From Acanthosoma haemorrhoidale (taxonomy: Eukaryota > Arthropoda > Insecta > Hemiptera > Acanthosomatidae), in contig OV884014.1 in the NCBI GenBank assembly GCA_930367205.1, positions 78,285,104-78,349,103 on the forward strand: a stretch of 64,000 nt of DNA. Reading direction: 5' to 3'. The stretch's first letter is position 1. Each line of letters starts with the position of its first letter. A program made the position numbers and the translations under genes. Shown piece by piece: positions 24,612-33,730 of the stretch. The notes below the pieces were generated by a model. The model worked only from the letters and a program-made list of their open reading frames with translations, searched no databases and was not told where the DNA came from.

Positions 24612-25565
24612 TTTATTGTGATAAAATTACAATCTGGCTTATTGGGCAATAAGTAATTGTGATAAATGTTCTAATTCATGTCATATTTACAATTCTCCAT
24701 TCACTTGCTCTTTCATAAAATATTTACAAACAGCCCAGAGACCTCCCGAATCCACATGATTATCACCTATCACACAATGTGAAAGAGGAAGCGGAGTCTT
24801 GGGAAGTCCCCCACGCTCCTCCGTTAGCCGCATCGCCAGATACGAGCCAATAGAGGCTGACCAAGAGCGCGAGAGCCACAGACGCTCACGACAGAATTGG
24901 AGAAACTGACCATTGCCAGGACTCCTACTGTCATGTATTTATAGCAGGTCACGAGGCAACTGCCGCTTTAGTCTCCGACCAGACTAATCCAGAGATAGGG
25001 ATGAGTGGTGCAGTGCAATGACTGTGCTAGGGGATTAGGGTGGTTGGATAGGTTACTATGGAATTTCATGAACTTGGAAGGGATGAGTTCAAGAATGTAG
25101 GGCATATTAAGATCGTTGTGGAGGGTTTCGTTGCTGACGTAACAAGGGGCATTAGCTATTGTTCTCAGGGCGTTTGATAGAAAAGACTGGATACGCTTGA
25201 TGTTCAACTTTTTTTCTGTCCCCCATAGCTCTATTCCATATGTCCAGATTGGCTTAGGTATAACTTTGTAAATTAGTAATTCATTTTCTATAGAGAGATG
25301 GGATGTCCTTCAAAGTATTCCGACAGTTGTCCAAAGCGTCTCTTTAGTTCTTGCCTTTTTTGCCTCGTATGTGGGTTCCAAGTCTGTCATTTGTCGTGAT
25401 GGAAGCCTAGGTACTGTACTGTCTCGGATACAGGGAGAGGAATGGTATTAAAATAAACTATTGGGCAAGACTTGCGACGGAGGGTGAAAGTAATGTGGGA
25501 ACATTTTGCTTTATTTACTTTGATCCGCCATTGGTAGCACCAATACTGGATCTTGTCAAAGTGTT
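24612..25565 (-). mobile_element. Jockey-like LINE family B, 3' half
   Basis: Minus-strand reading: about 25560-25400 gives YWCYQWRIKVNKAKCSHITF and ETVQYLGFHHDK, the end of the RT palm domain. Then come a stop, TWNPHTRQKRQELKRRFGQL, a frame change, and NIKRIQSFLSNALRTIANAP, CYVSNETLHNDLNMPYILEL (25207-24968). The 3' UTR and the terminal ATTGTAATTTTATC end at 24612. It contains more of the RT than the copy at 9411 and is likewise broken. The 5' border near 25565 is approximate. Confidence 0.8.
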
Positions 25566-25922
25566 TTTAGAGGTTATGGATGCTATATCGGGGTCTGGGT
25601 GGGATGACAGGGATGCAATGCCATCTCCCTATAAATATTAAAAATAGAAAAATAAGGATATCTGGTAGGCTCAGGTGTGCATAGCTAATGTATAAAACAA
25701 AATAATTAAAATAAAAAATACTTACTTTTATCCGACTGAAGTGATAAAAAGGTCCCAATGTAGCTATTTAAGGGAAAATAGTAATAGAAAAGAAGGGATA
25801 TGGTAGACTGCTTACAAAGCTCTATTACAATGAGATGGAGGCGCCAAAAGTAAGTGTTGGCATAACAAAACAAAAGACTTTCCCACTCAGACAGAACTAA
25901 TATTTCAGTCCCACCTGAAGCG
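25566..25922. other. Noncoding stretch
   Basis: Separates two family B copies on the same strand. Open minus-strand frames at 25567-25758 and 25706-25981 have no recognisable domain. No element assigned. Confidence 0.45.
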
Positions 25923-26066
25923 TGGGATAAAACTACAATCTGCCTTATTGGGCAATAAGTTATTGTGTTCAATGATCTCATTCATACTATATTTAAAATT
26001 TTTTGCTTACTCGGTCATTCATACAGTATTTACAAACTGCCCTGAGACCTCCCAAATCCACTTGAT
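25923..26066 (-). repeat. LINE family B terminal 3' UTR fragment
   Basis: About 145 bases match the last part of the family B 3' UTR on the minus strand: GATAAAACTACAATCTGCCT, TTGGGCAATAAG, then CCTCCCAAATCCACTTGATT. No coding part is present. Confidence 0.65.
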
Positions 26067-28399
26067 TGAAAAGTTGAAGCTAGAGAGATGAAATTTTATA
26101 ACCACAACCTATTTCATATTCGTAAGACATGAAATATGTCTCCGCTGAATTAAACATGATTTTCATTCATTAGTTAATTTCCATAGAAAGTTATGAAGGT
26201 TCAATTATTTGGAATATAAAAATATGACGTGAAGATTTTCATTTCTATGTATATCTCTATTTCAGGCAGCATACATTTTATATCTATAATCACTCGTAAT
26301 TATGCATAACTTTAATTGTTGATAATATTATATTTGAAGTCTATTTAAAAGAATCATGTATGATTTATTATTGTTTGAACAGTAAACTGATCGTAAATTT
26401 GACAGCAGATGGATAATATTTTGACTGACATTATAATTAGTTATAATTCTGTTGTTACTATAATAAATAATAGTTAGCAGCAGTCCAAAGATGTGGGAAA
26501 TATGTAAATAATAAGCCCAATTAAAGAGAAAAAATATATATCCAACTTAACAGATGTCGACTAGCTACCATTTAAATCCCATCAATCTTTTAAAATGAAA
26601 ACTAGGGGTACAGAATGAAGTACTTTATTGCTCGCTACAGTAAATTTTATAAATTGCTAAGATTTATCAAAACTGAGCTTAGATTTTTTTTATTTGTACA
26701 GTTGTGTCCTTTATTGCCTGAGAGACATATATATATATTTATAACGATTAAGTATTAAAGAAAAAAAGAATAATTATGTATTTTGTATGGATAATTAGTT
26801 AAATAAATTCATTATTATTTCATTCTGACTTTGCACGTGTTTTTAGAAATTTCTTGAAAGATTATACGTAGGACAAACAAGCCAGTACAATGACAACAAA
26901 CAAACACACAACATCCAAACATGACAGCAAGTATAAATATGACTTATTTATTTTTTTAGACAAGATAAATGTTTATTTCTTCGTAATAAATAAAGTTAGT
27001 GATTTATTAGCAGATTCTTTCCCGCTCTATTTCTAGGAAACTTCTACAAACCTTTATTAGATACCTGATAGATATAATGTGTGTAATTTAATTAATTAAG
27101 GGAAAATTGTGGGCACCATTCATTTCTCCAAACACATAAACTAACCTGTACTATTTCTTAGGAAAAACAAAAGCTGGTGGAAAACAGCAATTAATCTTAA
27201 TGATCGCTTAGCCATCGGTGTCGCGGAACATTTTATAAGATTTGTCAATCGACTCATAAACTCAAAAATATAGTTTATTTCCCATTATTTTTATGAAAAC
27301 TTTTTTTTTAATTTATCTTAAGAACTAGAACATTCTCTTTACATACCTTGTATCGTTTTATTTTATTAAACATTCATTATTGGGATTTTTTATTTTAAAA
27401 AATCAGCAATCGTCACTTTTTTGGAGTAGCTAAAATTCATGAATACTTAAAAACATTTTTCCACGTCTGAAAATATTAGTAATTTTCCAAAGTATACCAA
27501 CAAATTTTTGAGACGTAGCTTTTTTCCATTTTTTTAGTACATTGAGGAAAACTGAAGTAAGTTGCCGGAAATCCCTAGTCAATCTCATTGTAGTACTATT
27601 AGCTTATAAAATTTGTAGTGGATTGATTTTATTGCGTTTCATATCGGACGAGTGAATTAAAACATTTAAAAAATATTTGTAATATGTTAATACTAAATTT
27701 GTGCAGTAAATATAATACACAAATTTCCCATTCACCATTATTTTTAACATTATTCAATTGTATAATGTATGCATAAAACAAACTGACTTCATGATGATTT
27801 GAGCTGGTCAATATCAAAACCAGCAATCTCTTCTTTTAAAAATGTTTACTTGAAATCAAAAGATAAATATCTGCCAGGCAAAAACGGTTTTCGAAATCGA
27901 ACGTTCTGAGATTTCGCATAGCTCAGTTATGTGAAAAGGAAAAACAAAACGTATGAGTAGTTGTAACATCATTTTGATTCAAATTAAGAAAAAAAGCATG
28001 AGTACATAACTCCTAAATACGTACATACTCCGTTGACAGTAGACAGAAATTAAAATGGTAGATGTTTTGAACCGTAGTGTATCATCTTAATGCTATGGTG
28101 AGACGAAGGACCTGGGCTCAAGCTCATCGCAGAAGAGCGAATTGTCCTTTAGCTCGTTATACCGTTTTTCGTGTTATAAAGGTGCATATTTTTTTTTAAT
28201 TTATTCAGAAAATATTTTTTGAAACTTGGTGGGGTGGTACTGAATGAAAATTGAGCATAAATTTCTTCAACTCACCTTTTATAGCTACCACTTCCAGCAG
28301 AAGTAGAACCAACAGGTTGAGTACCTCCATCTCCTCTATTAGTTACTAAAAAGCACAGCACTGTAATGATATATTTTTGCTAATTTTCTCTGCTTTAAA
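26067..28399. other. AT-rich noncoding stretch
   Basis: No gene, RNA or element seen. Contains an (AT)n tract near 26730. The frame 27629-27826 has no domain. Confidence 0.5.
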
Positions 28400-28660
28400 A
28401 GAAGAACAGTTATCAGAGGAGCAGTTATCAGAGGAGCAGTTAGTCTGCCGTTCCGGTTACATGGTAGTTATTCGAGATAACAGTTGGGTACTCGCGATCG
28501 CAGGTCAGACTGAGCACTGACCGGAGGCGGCGAGGGGCGGTGGAGGACTGGGGGCGGACGCATGCCCCCACCTGTGGCGTTATCCCCGAGCCCTCTCTCT
28601 CTCTCTCTCTCTCTTTCTCTGTATTTGACATGGCCCATATAGAGGACCTGCACATTCATA
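28400..28660 (+). promoter_or_regulatory. CpG-rich block, possible promoter and 5' exon
   Basis: In an otherwise AT-rich desert, about 28440-28590 is rich in G+C and CpG (words such as CTCGCGATCGCAGG and GGAGGCGGCGAGGGGCGG). It follows a tandem repeat of AGTTATCAGAGGAGC and precedes a CT tract (about 28594-28620). The sequence ATAG/GTGAGA at about 28657-28666 is a good splice donor. The position is about 7.4 kb upstream of the RhoGAP start codon, on the same strand, and fits a promoter with a noncoding first exon, but nothing links the two directly. Alternatives are a transposon end or chance composition. The antisense open frames here have no domain. Confidence 0.3.
28594..28620 (+). repeat. 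CT microsatellite
   Basis: An almost uninterrupted (CT)n tract directly downstream of the CpG-rich block. It creates the Arg/Glu repeats of the antisense reading frames. Confidence 0.9.
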
Positions 28661-29281
28661 GGTGAGAAAAACCGCGCCCTTAGCTGAGTTAAGGGAGAAA
28701 TAACGAGGGGGTTAGAGCGTGGTAACAACTGATTGCGGAGACCCACAAAAATTAAAGCTATGTACATAAAATTTAATCTTAAAAAGAATCCGACTGATGG
28801 TTTGCATATTGTGAGTCAGCGAAATGGGTAATTTTGTAAAATGGTGATTATTTTTAGGTGATTTGTTCTAAGATTATATAATGGATAACTCCTTGGTATT
28901 CAAAAAAATATTAACCGATCTGGGTAGTCGCTTTGTTGCAAAATAAACATAGATTGTTGTTAAATGTTGACTACAAAAGCATTTTCGATAGTATTTGTTC
29001 TGACTCATTGCACAATAAAAACACACTTTGAGAGACTTGCCTCCTTTACCACTGGTTAATAAATCTAAAGCCTTTAGAGAGATAGAAAAGAACTACACAC
29101 CGACACCACGCCATAAAATCTGACGCCACATTACCTAATAAGGTAACATTGCTGCTCCTTTGCATGTTCGCAAATTTTATATTATGGTTTTTATCATCTT
29201 TACAATGTTATATTTTATTTGTATTCTGACCCTATATTTTAAAATATATTGAATTTTTCAGCTGTCTAAATCACATATATG
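28661..29281. other. Noncoding stretch
   Basis: Nothing recognisable between the CpG-rich block and mariner element 2. Confidence 0.5.
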
Positions 29282-30258
29282 TATCAGGTTGGCCAAAAAG
29301 TACGTTCGGTTTTTTAAGCGAAAATAAGATACAACTTTTAAACACAAAGCGATTTATTCAATCAATGATATAATTGCAGTTTTGTTCCAGTATCTCATGG
29401 GCAGATTCATAATTCCATGCTCAAAGAATTTCCTGTCTTTACTGTCAAAAAAATTTTCCAAGTGGATTTTTACATCTTCTTCAGAGTTGAAGGTCTGTCC
29501 ATTCAATGGATTTTGAAGAGACCGAAAAAGGTGGAAAGCTGAAGGTGCAAGGTCGGGCGAATATGGAGGGTGCGGAAAAACTTTCCAGCCAAGCTCTAGT
29601 AACTTCTGCCACATCTGCAAAGAAGTGTACGGTCTGGCATTTTCGTGATGGAAGACAATCCCCTCGTTTTCTTCGCGTTTCCGCAACGAATCGCAGATCC
29701 TTTGGGCGAGGTTAGCCTTACAAAGTTGATGGGGAACCCAAACATCGAGCCTGCTTACGTAGCCAAGTTGATGCAGATGGTTTTCAACACTCGATTTGGA
29801 TATTTTGAGGATAACTGCGATCTCCCTAGTTGTATAACGGGGATTGGTGTCGACTAATTCCTTCACTTTGTCGCTGTTAATCTCAGTTGGCCGGCCAGAG
29901 CGAGGTGCATCTTGAACTGAAAAATTTCCCGATCGAAATCTTGAAATCCACTTCTGGCACACACGTTCTGTAGCATCCTCTCCGTATACAGCGCATATCT
30001 TCCTGCAAGTTTCCACTGCTTTCTTGCCTTTTTTTAAATAAAAAAGCATGAGGTGTCGAAAATGTTCGTTTTCCATTTTCAGGATGATCCTAAACACACA
30101 AAATACAATCAGTCTCGTTGGAATTTCGCGTCAAACTACGTTGAATTGTCTAGTATCTGACGAGAGCGCACTCGGAAGGGACAGGCTTAAGTTAGCTACA
30201 TATTAGACTGAGTGAAGTTTCGTGATGACAAAAACCGAACGGACTTTTTGGTCATATT
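29282..30258 (-). mobile_element. mariner element 2, internally deleted
   Basis: The left inverted repeat begins TATCAGGTTGGCCAAAAAGT at 29282. The right end carries the complementary CCGAACGGACTTTTTGG at about 30237-30253, after which the outer bases have decayed. The sequence is clearly related to mariner 3 (58326-59566) along its length, but lacks about 265 bases corresponding to about 58715-58990 there, which include the first catalytic segment, plus a small deletion near 29395. It carries one still-open frame (29354-30076). Confidence 0.88.
29354..30076 (-). CDS. Deleted mariner transposase, frame still open
   Basis: The frame starts at the ATG reading MENEHFRHLMLFYLKKGKKA and runs 240 codons without a stop. 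The N-terminal DNA-binding part looks complete: the first helix-turn-helix region (residues about 1-60), the linker APRSGRPTEI, and the second helix-turn-helix region around YTTREIAVILKISKSSVENH. The catalytic part is lost. The segment with the first aspartate is deleted in frame after DSLRKREENE, the second site reads HHENARPY instead of HDNARPH (Asp to Glu), and the third reads APSAFHLF instead of APSDFHLF (Asp to Ala). The product cannot be an active transposase. Whether it is expressed is unknown. It could simply be a recent deletion product, or a binding-only protein. Confidence 0.6.
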   Translation of the reverse strand: MENEHFRHLMLFYLKKGKKAVETCRKICAVYGEDATERVCQKWISRFRSGNFSVQDAPRSGRPTEINSDKVKELVDTNPRYTTREIAVILKISKSSVENHLHQLGYVSRLDVWVPHQLCKANLAQRICDSLRKREENEGIVFHHENARPYTSLQMWQKLLELGWKVFPHPPYSPDLAPSAFHLFRSLQNPLNGQTFNSEEDVKIHLENFFDSKDRKFFEHGIMNLPMRYWNKTAIISLIE

Positions 30259-30314
30259 TATACATTAAATATGTATAAAAGGTTTCGTGAATTTTAATAT
30301 ATATAAACTTCTAT

Positions 30315-31145
30315 CATTTTAAATTTTAGTTACCGCGTTGTAATTGATGAGTTTTATACCATTTTTTTGGAGTCTTACTATCCAAATTAATTTTTTCATC
30401 AGCATCTGTGTTTTCTTCTTTCCGCACAACTCCACTGAACTCATATCCTCCAGAATCGTCTCCAGTAAATTCATCATAATGACTGTCTGCAGCAAATATA
30501 TTTTCATAGTGTCTGGACCATCTGTTGATAATATTTGTTGGGTTTGTTATGATGTCCCCAAATACATCTTTGACATTCCTTATTTCTTTGCAGCGTTTAC
30601 CTTTAAGGCCCTTTCTCTTCCTCCAAAACCACTTGAAATCCTCATGGGATACTTACTTTTTATTATAATTTTCTTCTCGCCACATAATTCTATAGTAGTT
30701 CCCGCAATAATACTTGTGAACTTTACCCATGCATCATTTATAGTTTCACTAAAGTCTATATATTTCTTAAGCGAGTTTCTAAGGAATCAGTGTATTTCTT
30801 ACTTAATCTCTCTTTTCTTACTTTGGTCATCTTCTTTCGATATTTAAGAACTTTTGTGTGGGCCGTTATTAACAAGCGGTCCTTATTTACCTCTGTGGGG
30901 TCCCAGCCAACCTTTGCGTTTAAGTCTCCCATAATGATTACTTCTTTATTTGTTTTTCCATTTCTGGTGGTGACCCATGTCTTCTGTTGCTCTTATGCCC
31001 TTAAAAACTCTTGCATAAATAAGCATATAGCTTATCTGTATTTCTCCCCTTTCATTTTTCTCCATCCCACTTATACCAAGATTCCAGCTTGTATGGGGTC
31101 ATTTCCTCTTTCATCTCTATTTCTTTACCCATATTTTATTCTATA
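30315..31145 (-). mobile_element. LINE fragment: endonuclease end to RT start
   Basis: Minus-strand reading gives NKEVIIMGDLNAKVGWDP (about 30960-30900), the GDLNA motif of apurinic-type endonuclease domains. Stop- and shift-broken linker sequence follows, then HEDFKWFWRKRKGLKGKRCK, EIRNVKDVFGDIITNPTNII, NRWSRHYENIFAADSHYDEF (30660-30470). This W...YF/IF segment before the reverse transcriptase is typical of I-, CR1- and jockey-type ORF2. The copy stops before the RT catalytic boxes. The plus-strand frames at 30344-31146 are antisense shadows. It ends about 60 bases from mariner 2. Confidence 0.72.
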
Positions 31146-31149
31146 ACCT

Positions 31150-31480
31150 CATTCTAATGTTCATTTCCGTTGCCCTGAGGGTTGTTGAAACCCTTTAGAA
31201 TCAATTGACTCTATTGCGGGTGATTGTTCCAGTAACGACTTGCCCCCTGAGTCCCAGGGGAGAAAGGAGGATATAGGGTATGATACGGATAGATTTGGTT
31301 TAGATAGGATCCGGGCTGCAACAGGATACCTTCTTCTTAAAGGATGCAAGAAACTCAAGAGCTCGCGTTGGTAGGTTCCCTTAAGCAGATCTGTTCCTCG
31401 CCGGGATCGTGAAGAAGTATCCACCCTAGTGGAAAGAAGTATTTGATCAGCCTCACATATTTGTACAAACAAGTGATTTT
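31150..31480. repeat. Unclassified GC-balanced segment
   Basis: Directly beside the LINE endonuclease fragment, about 330 bases of balanced composition contain a 103-codon minus-strand frame (31161-31472) with no recognised domain. It may be the upstream part of the same LINE or a separate repeat. No splice sites suggest a host exon. Confidence 0.35.
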
Positions 31481-32122
31481 CTGTCTCTAGTATTTGTTCG
31501 TTAGCTATTAATATTAAGTGGGTCTCGAGATTCTTTTACTTAGCGTATACAACAATAACAAAATGTAAGTGAAATAAGAAATCTGTGATCCTTGGATATA
31601 ACTAATTTAATTTTTCAACTTTGCAACATTTCATTTGAACGTTCCATCAAGCTGAAAGTACTGAAGATAAGCCACCATCACCAATACTGGCTTGAATTTA
31701 ATACTTACTTTATAGCCACGGGGTGTTGGGGGTTAAAAACTTTATACTAGTTTCCCAAACGTTTTCACTAAGGCACCTCTAAAGATTAAATGCTGCTCTA
31801 GTCATTAAACATTAATACAGAAGAATAACTTTACCCTAAATCGCGAAATATATTTTTCCCACTCAAGACTTCTCAAGCAGTGTGCAATTCAGTAATCACT
31901 GATACACTTCCGTAGTTTTATTATTTTTCGAGGAAGCAAAGATATGACAATGTCTTTCCTTTTGAGAATTCGTTGATTTTTTTTTTTCAAAACCGTAATT
32001 CCTTATGTTTTCATCCATATGTATGCATGTCTGCCGGTGAGTGTTTGCTCAAGCTAGAGACATTCAGGCAGGGAGAAAAGCAGGCTCCTATGATAATATA
32101 AATAAAACCATCCCAATTGAAA
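31481..32122. other. AT-rich noncoding stretch
   Basis: Nothing recognisable. Confidence 0.5.
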
Positions 32123-32228
32123 AATAATAAAATATCATTATTAAAGCAATTTTTTGTAAAGCAAATTCATCAAAAGTGTATTCGAAATTATTTTAAGAGT
32201 AGAGAGGTGAAGAAGTAATTAAATAAAA
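32123..32228 (+). repeat. 105-base direct repeat, copy 1
   Basis: About 105 bases recur at 33625-33730 with roughly ten differences. Shared words include TTATTAAAGCAATTT, TGTAAAGCA, ATTCATCAAAAGT and AGTAGAGAGGTGAAGA. No coding content and no inverted-repeat ends visible. Confidence 0.75.
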
Positions 32229-32260
32229 GAGAGAGAGAGAGAGAGGGAGAGAGGGAGAGA
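32229..32260 (+). repeat. GA microsatellite
   Basis: Purine (GA)n tract with GGGA interruptions immediately after direct-repeat copy 1. Confidence 0.9.
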
Positions 32261-32654
32261 TGTTCACTTCAAGTGTCTGATACTGACTATACAAAAAAAC
32301 TCAGAAGTTCTGCGTATATTTCTGCGCGCAGCCATTGAGAGGCCAGTTTATTCTAACCAATCAGAAAGGCCGTTATTGTGACAAAACAGGGTCGAATATA
32401 CCAGCTTTTCTGGTGAGCGCTCAAGGTATCGGGATCGTAAACTAACTAGTACCATCACTCTATGCTGACACCGTAAGTTTATTGATATATAAAAATATGG
32501 AAAAGTAGGTGTTTTTTTTCTGGCCTGTTTGTCCGTGGTGAAGTTAGCACACCCTCCTAATTCTTCTTTTTTATTAATTTTATCCGTTTTATTTTTAAAT
32601 ACATCCCACCAACTTTTCACGCTCTTTTCTCCCTTTTATTAATTCCTATATTTT
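32261..32654. other. Noncoding stretch
   Basis: A minus-strand frame of 90 codons (32348-32620) has no recognisable domain. Nothing else seen. Confidence 0.45.
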
Positions 32655-32665
32655 CATTTATTTTA
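32655..32665 (+). repeat. Left TSD of LINE tail 32666-32893
   Basis: CATTTATTTTA is repeated exactly at 32894-32904 after the A tail. Confidence 0.7.
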
Positions 32666-32893
32666 ATCATTGTAAACCGAAGGTGAGCCCCATCACCTAG
32701 TCCTGTATATTTGTATTTTGACTTTTTAACTTCAAATAGAAAATTGCTATTGAGTCCTACCCTCCTTCGAATGCATCTGCGTATGCAGCAAGAGGAGAAA
32801 TTTGTAAGTATTTGTTCACTGAATTTTTTTCACATATTGTAAAAAATGATAAATAAAAGGGGTTATGAGGGGGGAAAAACAAAAAAAAAAAAA
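32666..32893 (+). repeat. Solo LINE 3' tail, copy 2, with TSD
   Basis: Same family as 7657-7851 and the UTR of 17956-18557: GGTGAGCCCCATCACCTAGT, CCTGTATATTTGTATTTTGA, CCTCCTTCGAATGCATCTGC, GCAGCAAGAGGAGAAAT, AAAAGGGG, then a run of A. The flanking 11-base direct repeats at 32655-32665 and 32894-32904 mark it as a discrete insertion of only about 228 bases. Confidence 0.8.
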
Positions 32894-32904
32894 CATTTAT
32901 TTTA

Positions 32905-33624
32905 GTAGTTCGTATTTTCAGCAAATGGTTTTCACCTTTAATCATTTATGATTTTCATTTCAAAATGATGCTGTTGGTTCATTGAGTTCAACTCATATAA
33001 ACACAGGCCCTTTATTATTTATATGCTAGTCACTTCAGTGTAATTTAAGGTGTATATTTGTCTTCTTTTTATTTTGTCAGCTAGCCATACGGTTATTCTC
33101 AGAATACAATGTCCTATAAAAAAAGTTTTTAATTTCATTAATGATTATTGCCCCCCCCCCCAATGATGGATCATCGAGTTTTGTTTCAACAATTTGCCTC
33201 ATTGTCTCCGCCTCCTGATACGGACTTCATCTTGTTCTAAGTCGTGTATAGACTCGGGGGGGGGGGGGGGCTGAGTCTTTATGGACTTTATCCAGGACTT
33301 ATCTTCTTCGCGATCCTTGGGGGCTCTAGTCTAGTCCGCTGTGGACTGTATGACTGTCCAGTTTCATTTTCTTATCTCCCACTCTTTGTTTTTTTTTGTT
33401 TTTGTCTGATTCAAGCCTGAATCTGCCCCTTTAAATTGTTCGCCAGATATCTAATAACGGGTATTTACTTCAATCACCAATTTACAAAGATTTATACTGC
33501 GAGGATATTGTCAATTTTGTGACTCTCCAAGCCATAAATAAGCACCGACCTTACATTTGTGCCGATATCTGATCTTAGTGCTGAGGCACTTCTATTCTCC
33601 TTCTCATCTCTTCTCCACTGGCTA
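32905..33624. other. Noncoding stretch with C11 and G15 runs
   Basis: C11 at 33151-33161 and G15 at 33256-33270 lie about 95 bases apart. The G run is bracketed by GACTC and GAGTC, so the flanks could pair around it. The segment 33160-33370 has repeated GGACTT-like words (ACGGACTTCATCTT, ATGGACTTTATCC, CAGGACTTATCTT). No gene. Confidence 0.6.
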
Positions 33625-33730
33625 AAATAATAAAAGATTATTATTAAAGCAATTTATTGTAAAGCATATTCATCAAAAGTCTATTCGCAATTATTTTAGG
33701 AGTAGAGAGGTGAAGATGTAATTAAATAAA
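33625..33730 (+). repeat. 105-base direct repeat, copy 2
   Basis: Second copy of the sequence at 32123-32228, in the same orientation 1.5 kb away. The LINE tail at 32666-32893 and the C/G runs lie between the two copies. Confidence 0.75.

Noticed and set aside
28440..28767. Antisense frames over the CpG-rich block as a gene
   Set aside because: Their repeats come from the CT microsatellite and no domain is present.
29506..29857. Plus-strand frames over mariner 2
   Set aside because: Shadows of the transposase frame.
30344..31146. Two long plus-strand frames rich in Phe, Ile and Ser, membrane-protein-like
   Set aside because: They are antisense to recognisable LINE endonuclease/linker sequence.
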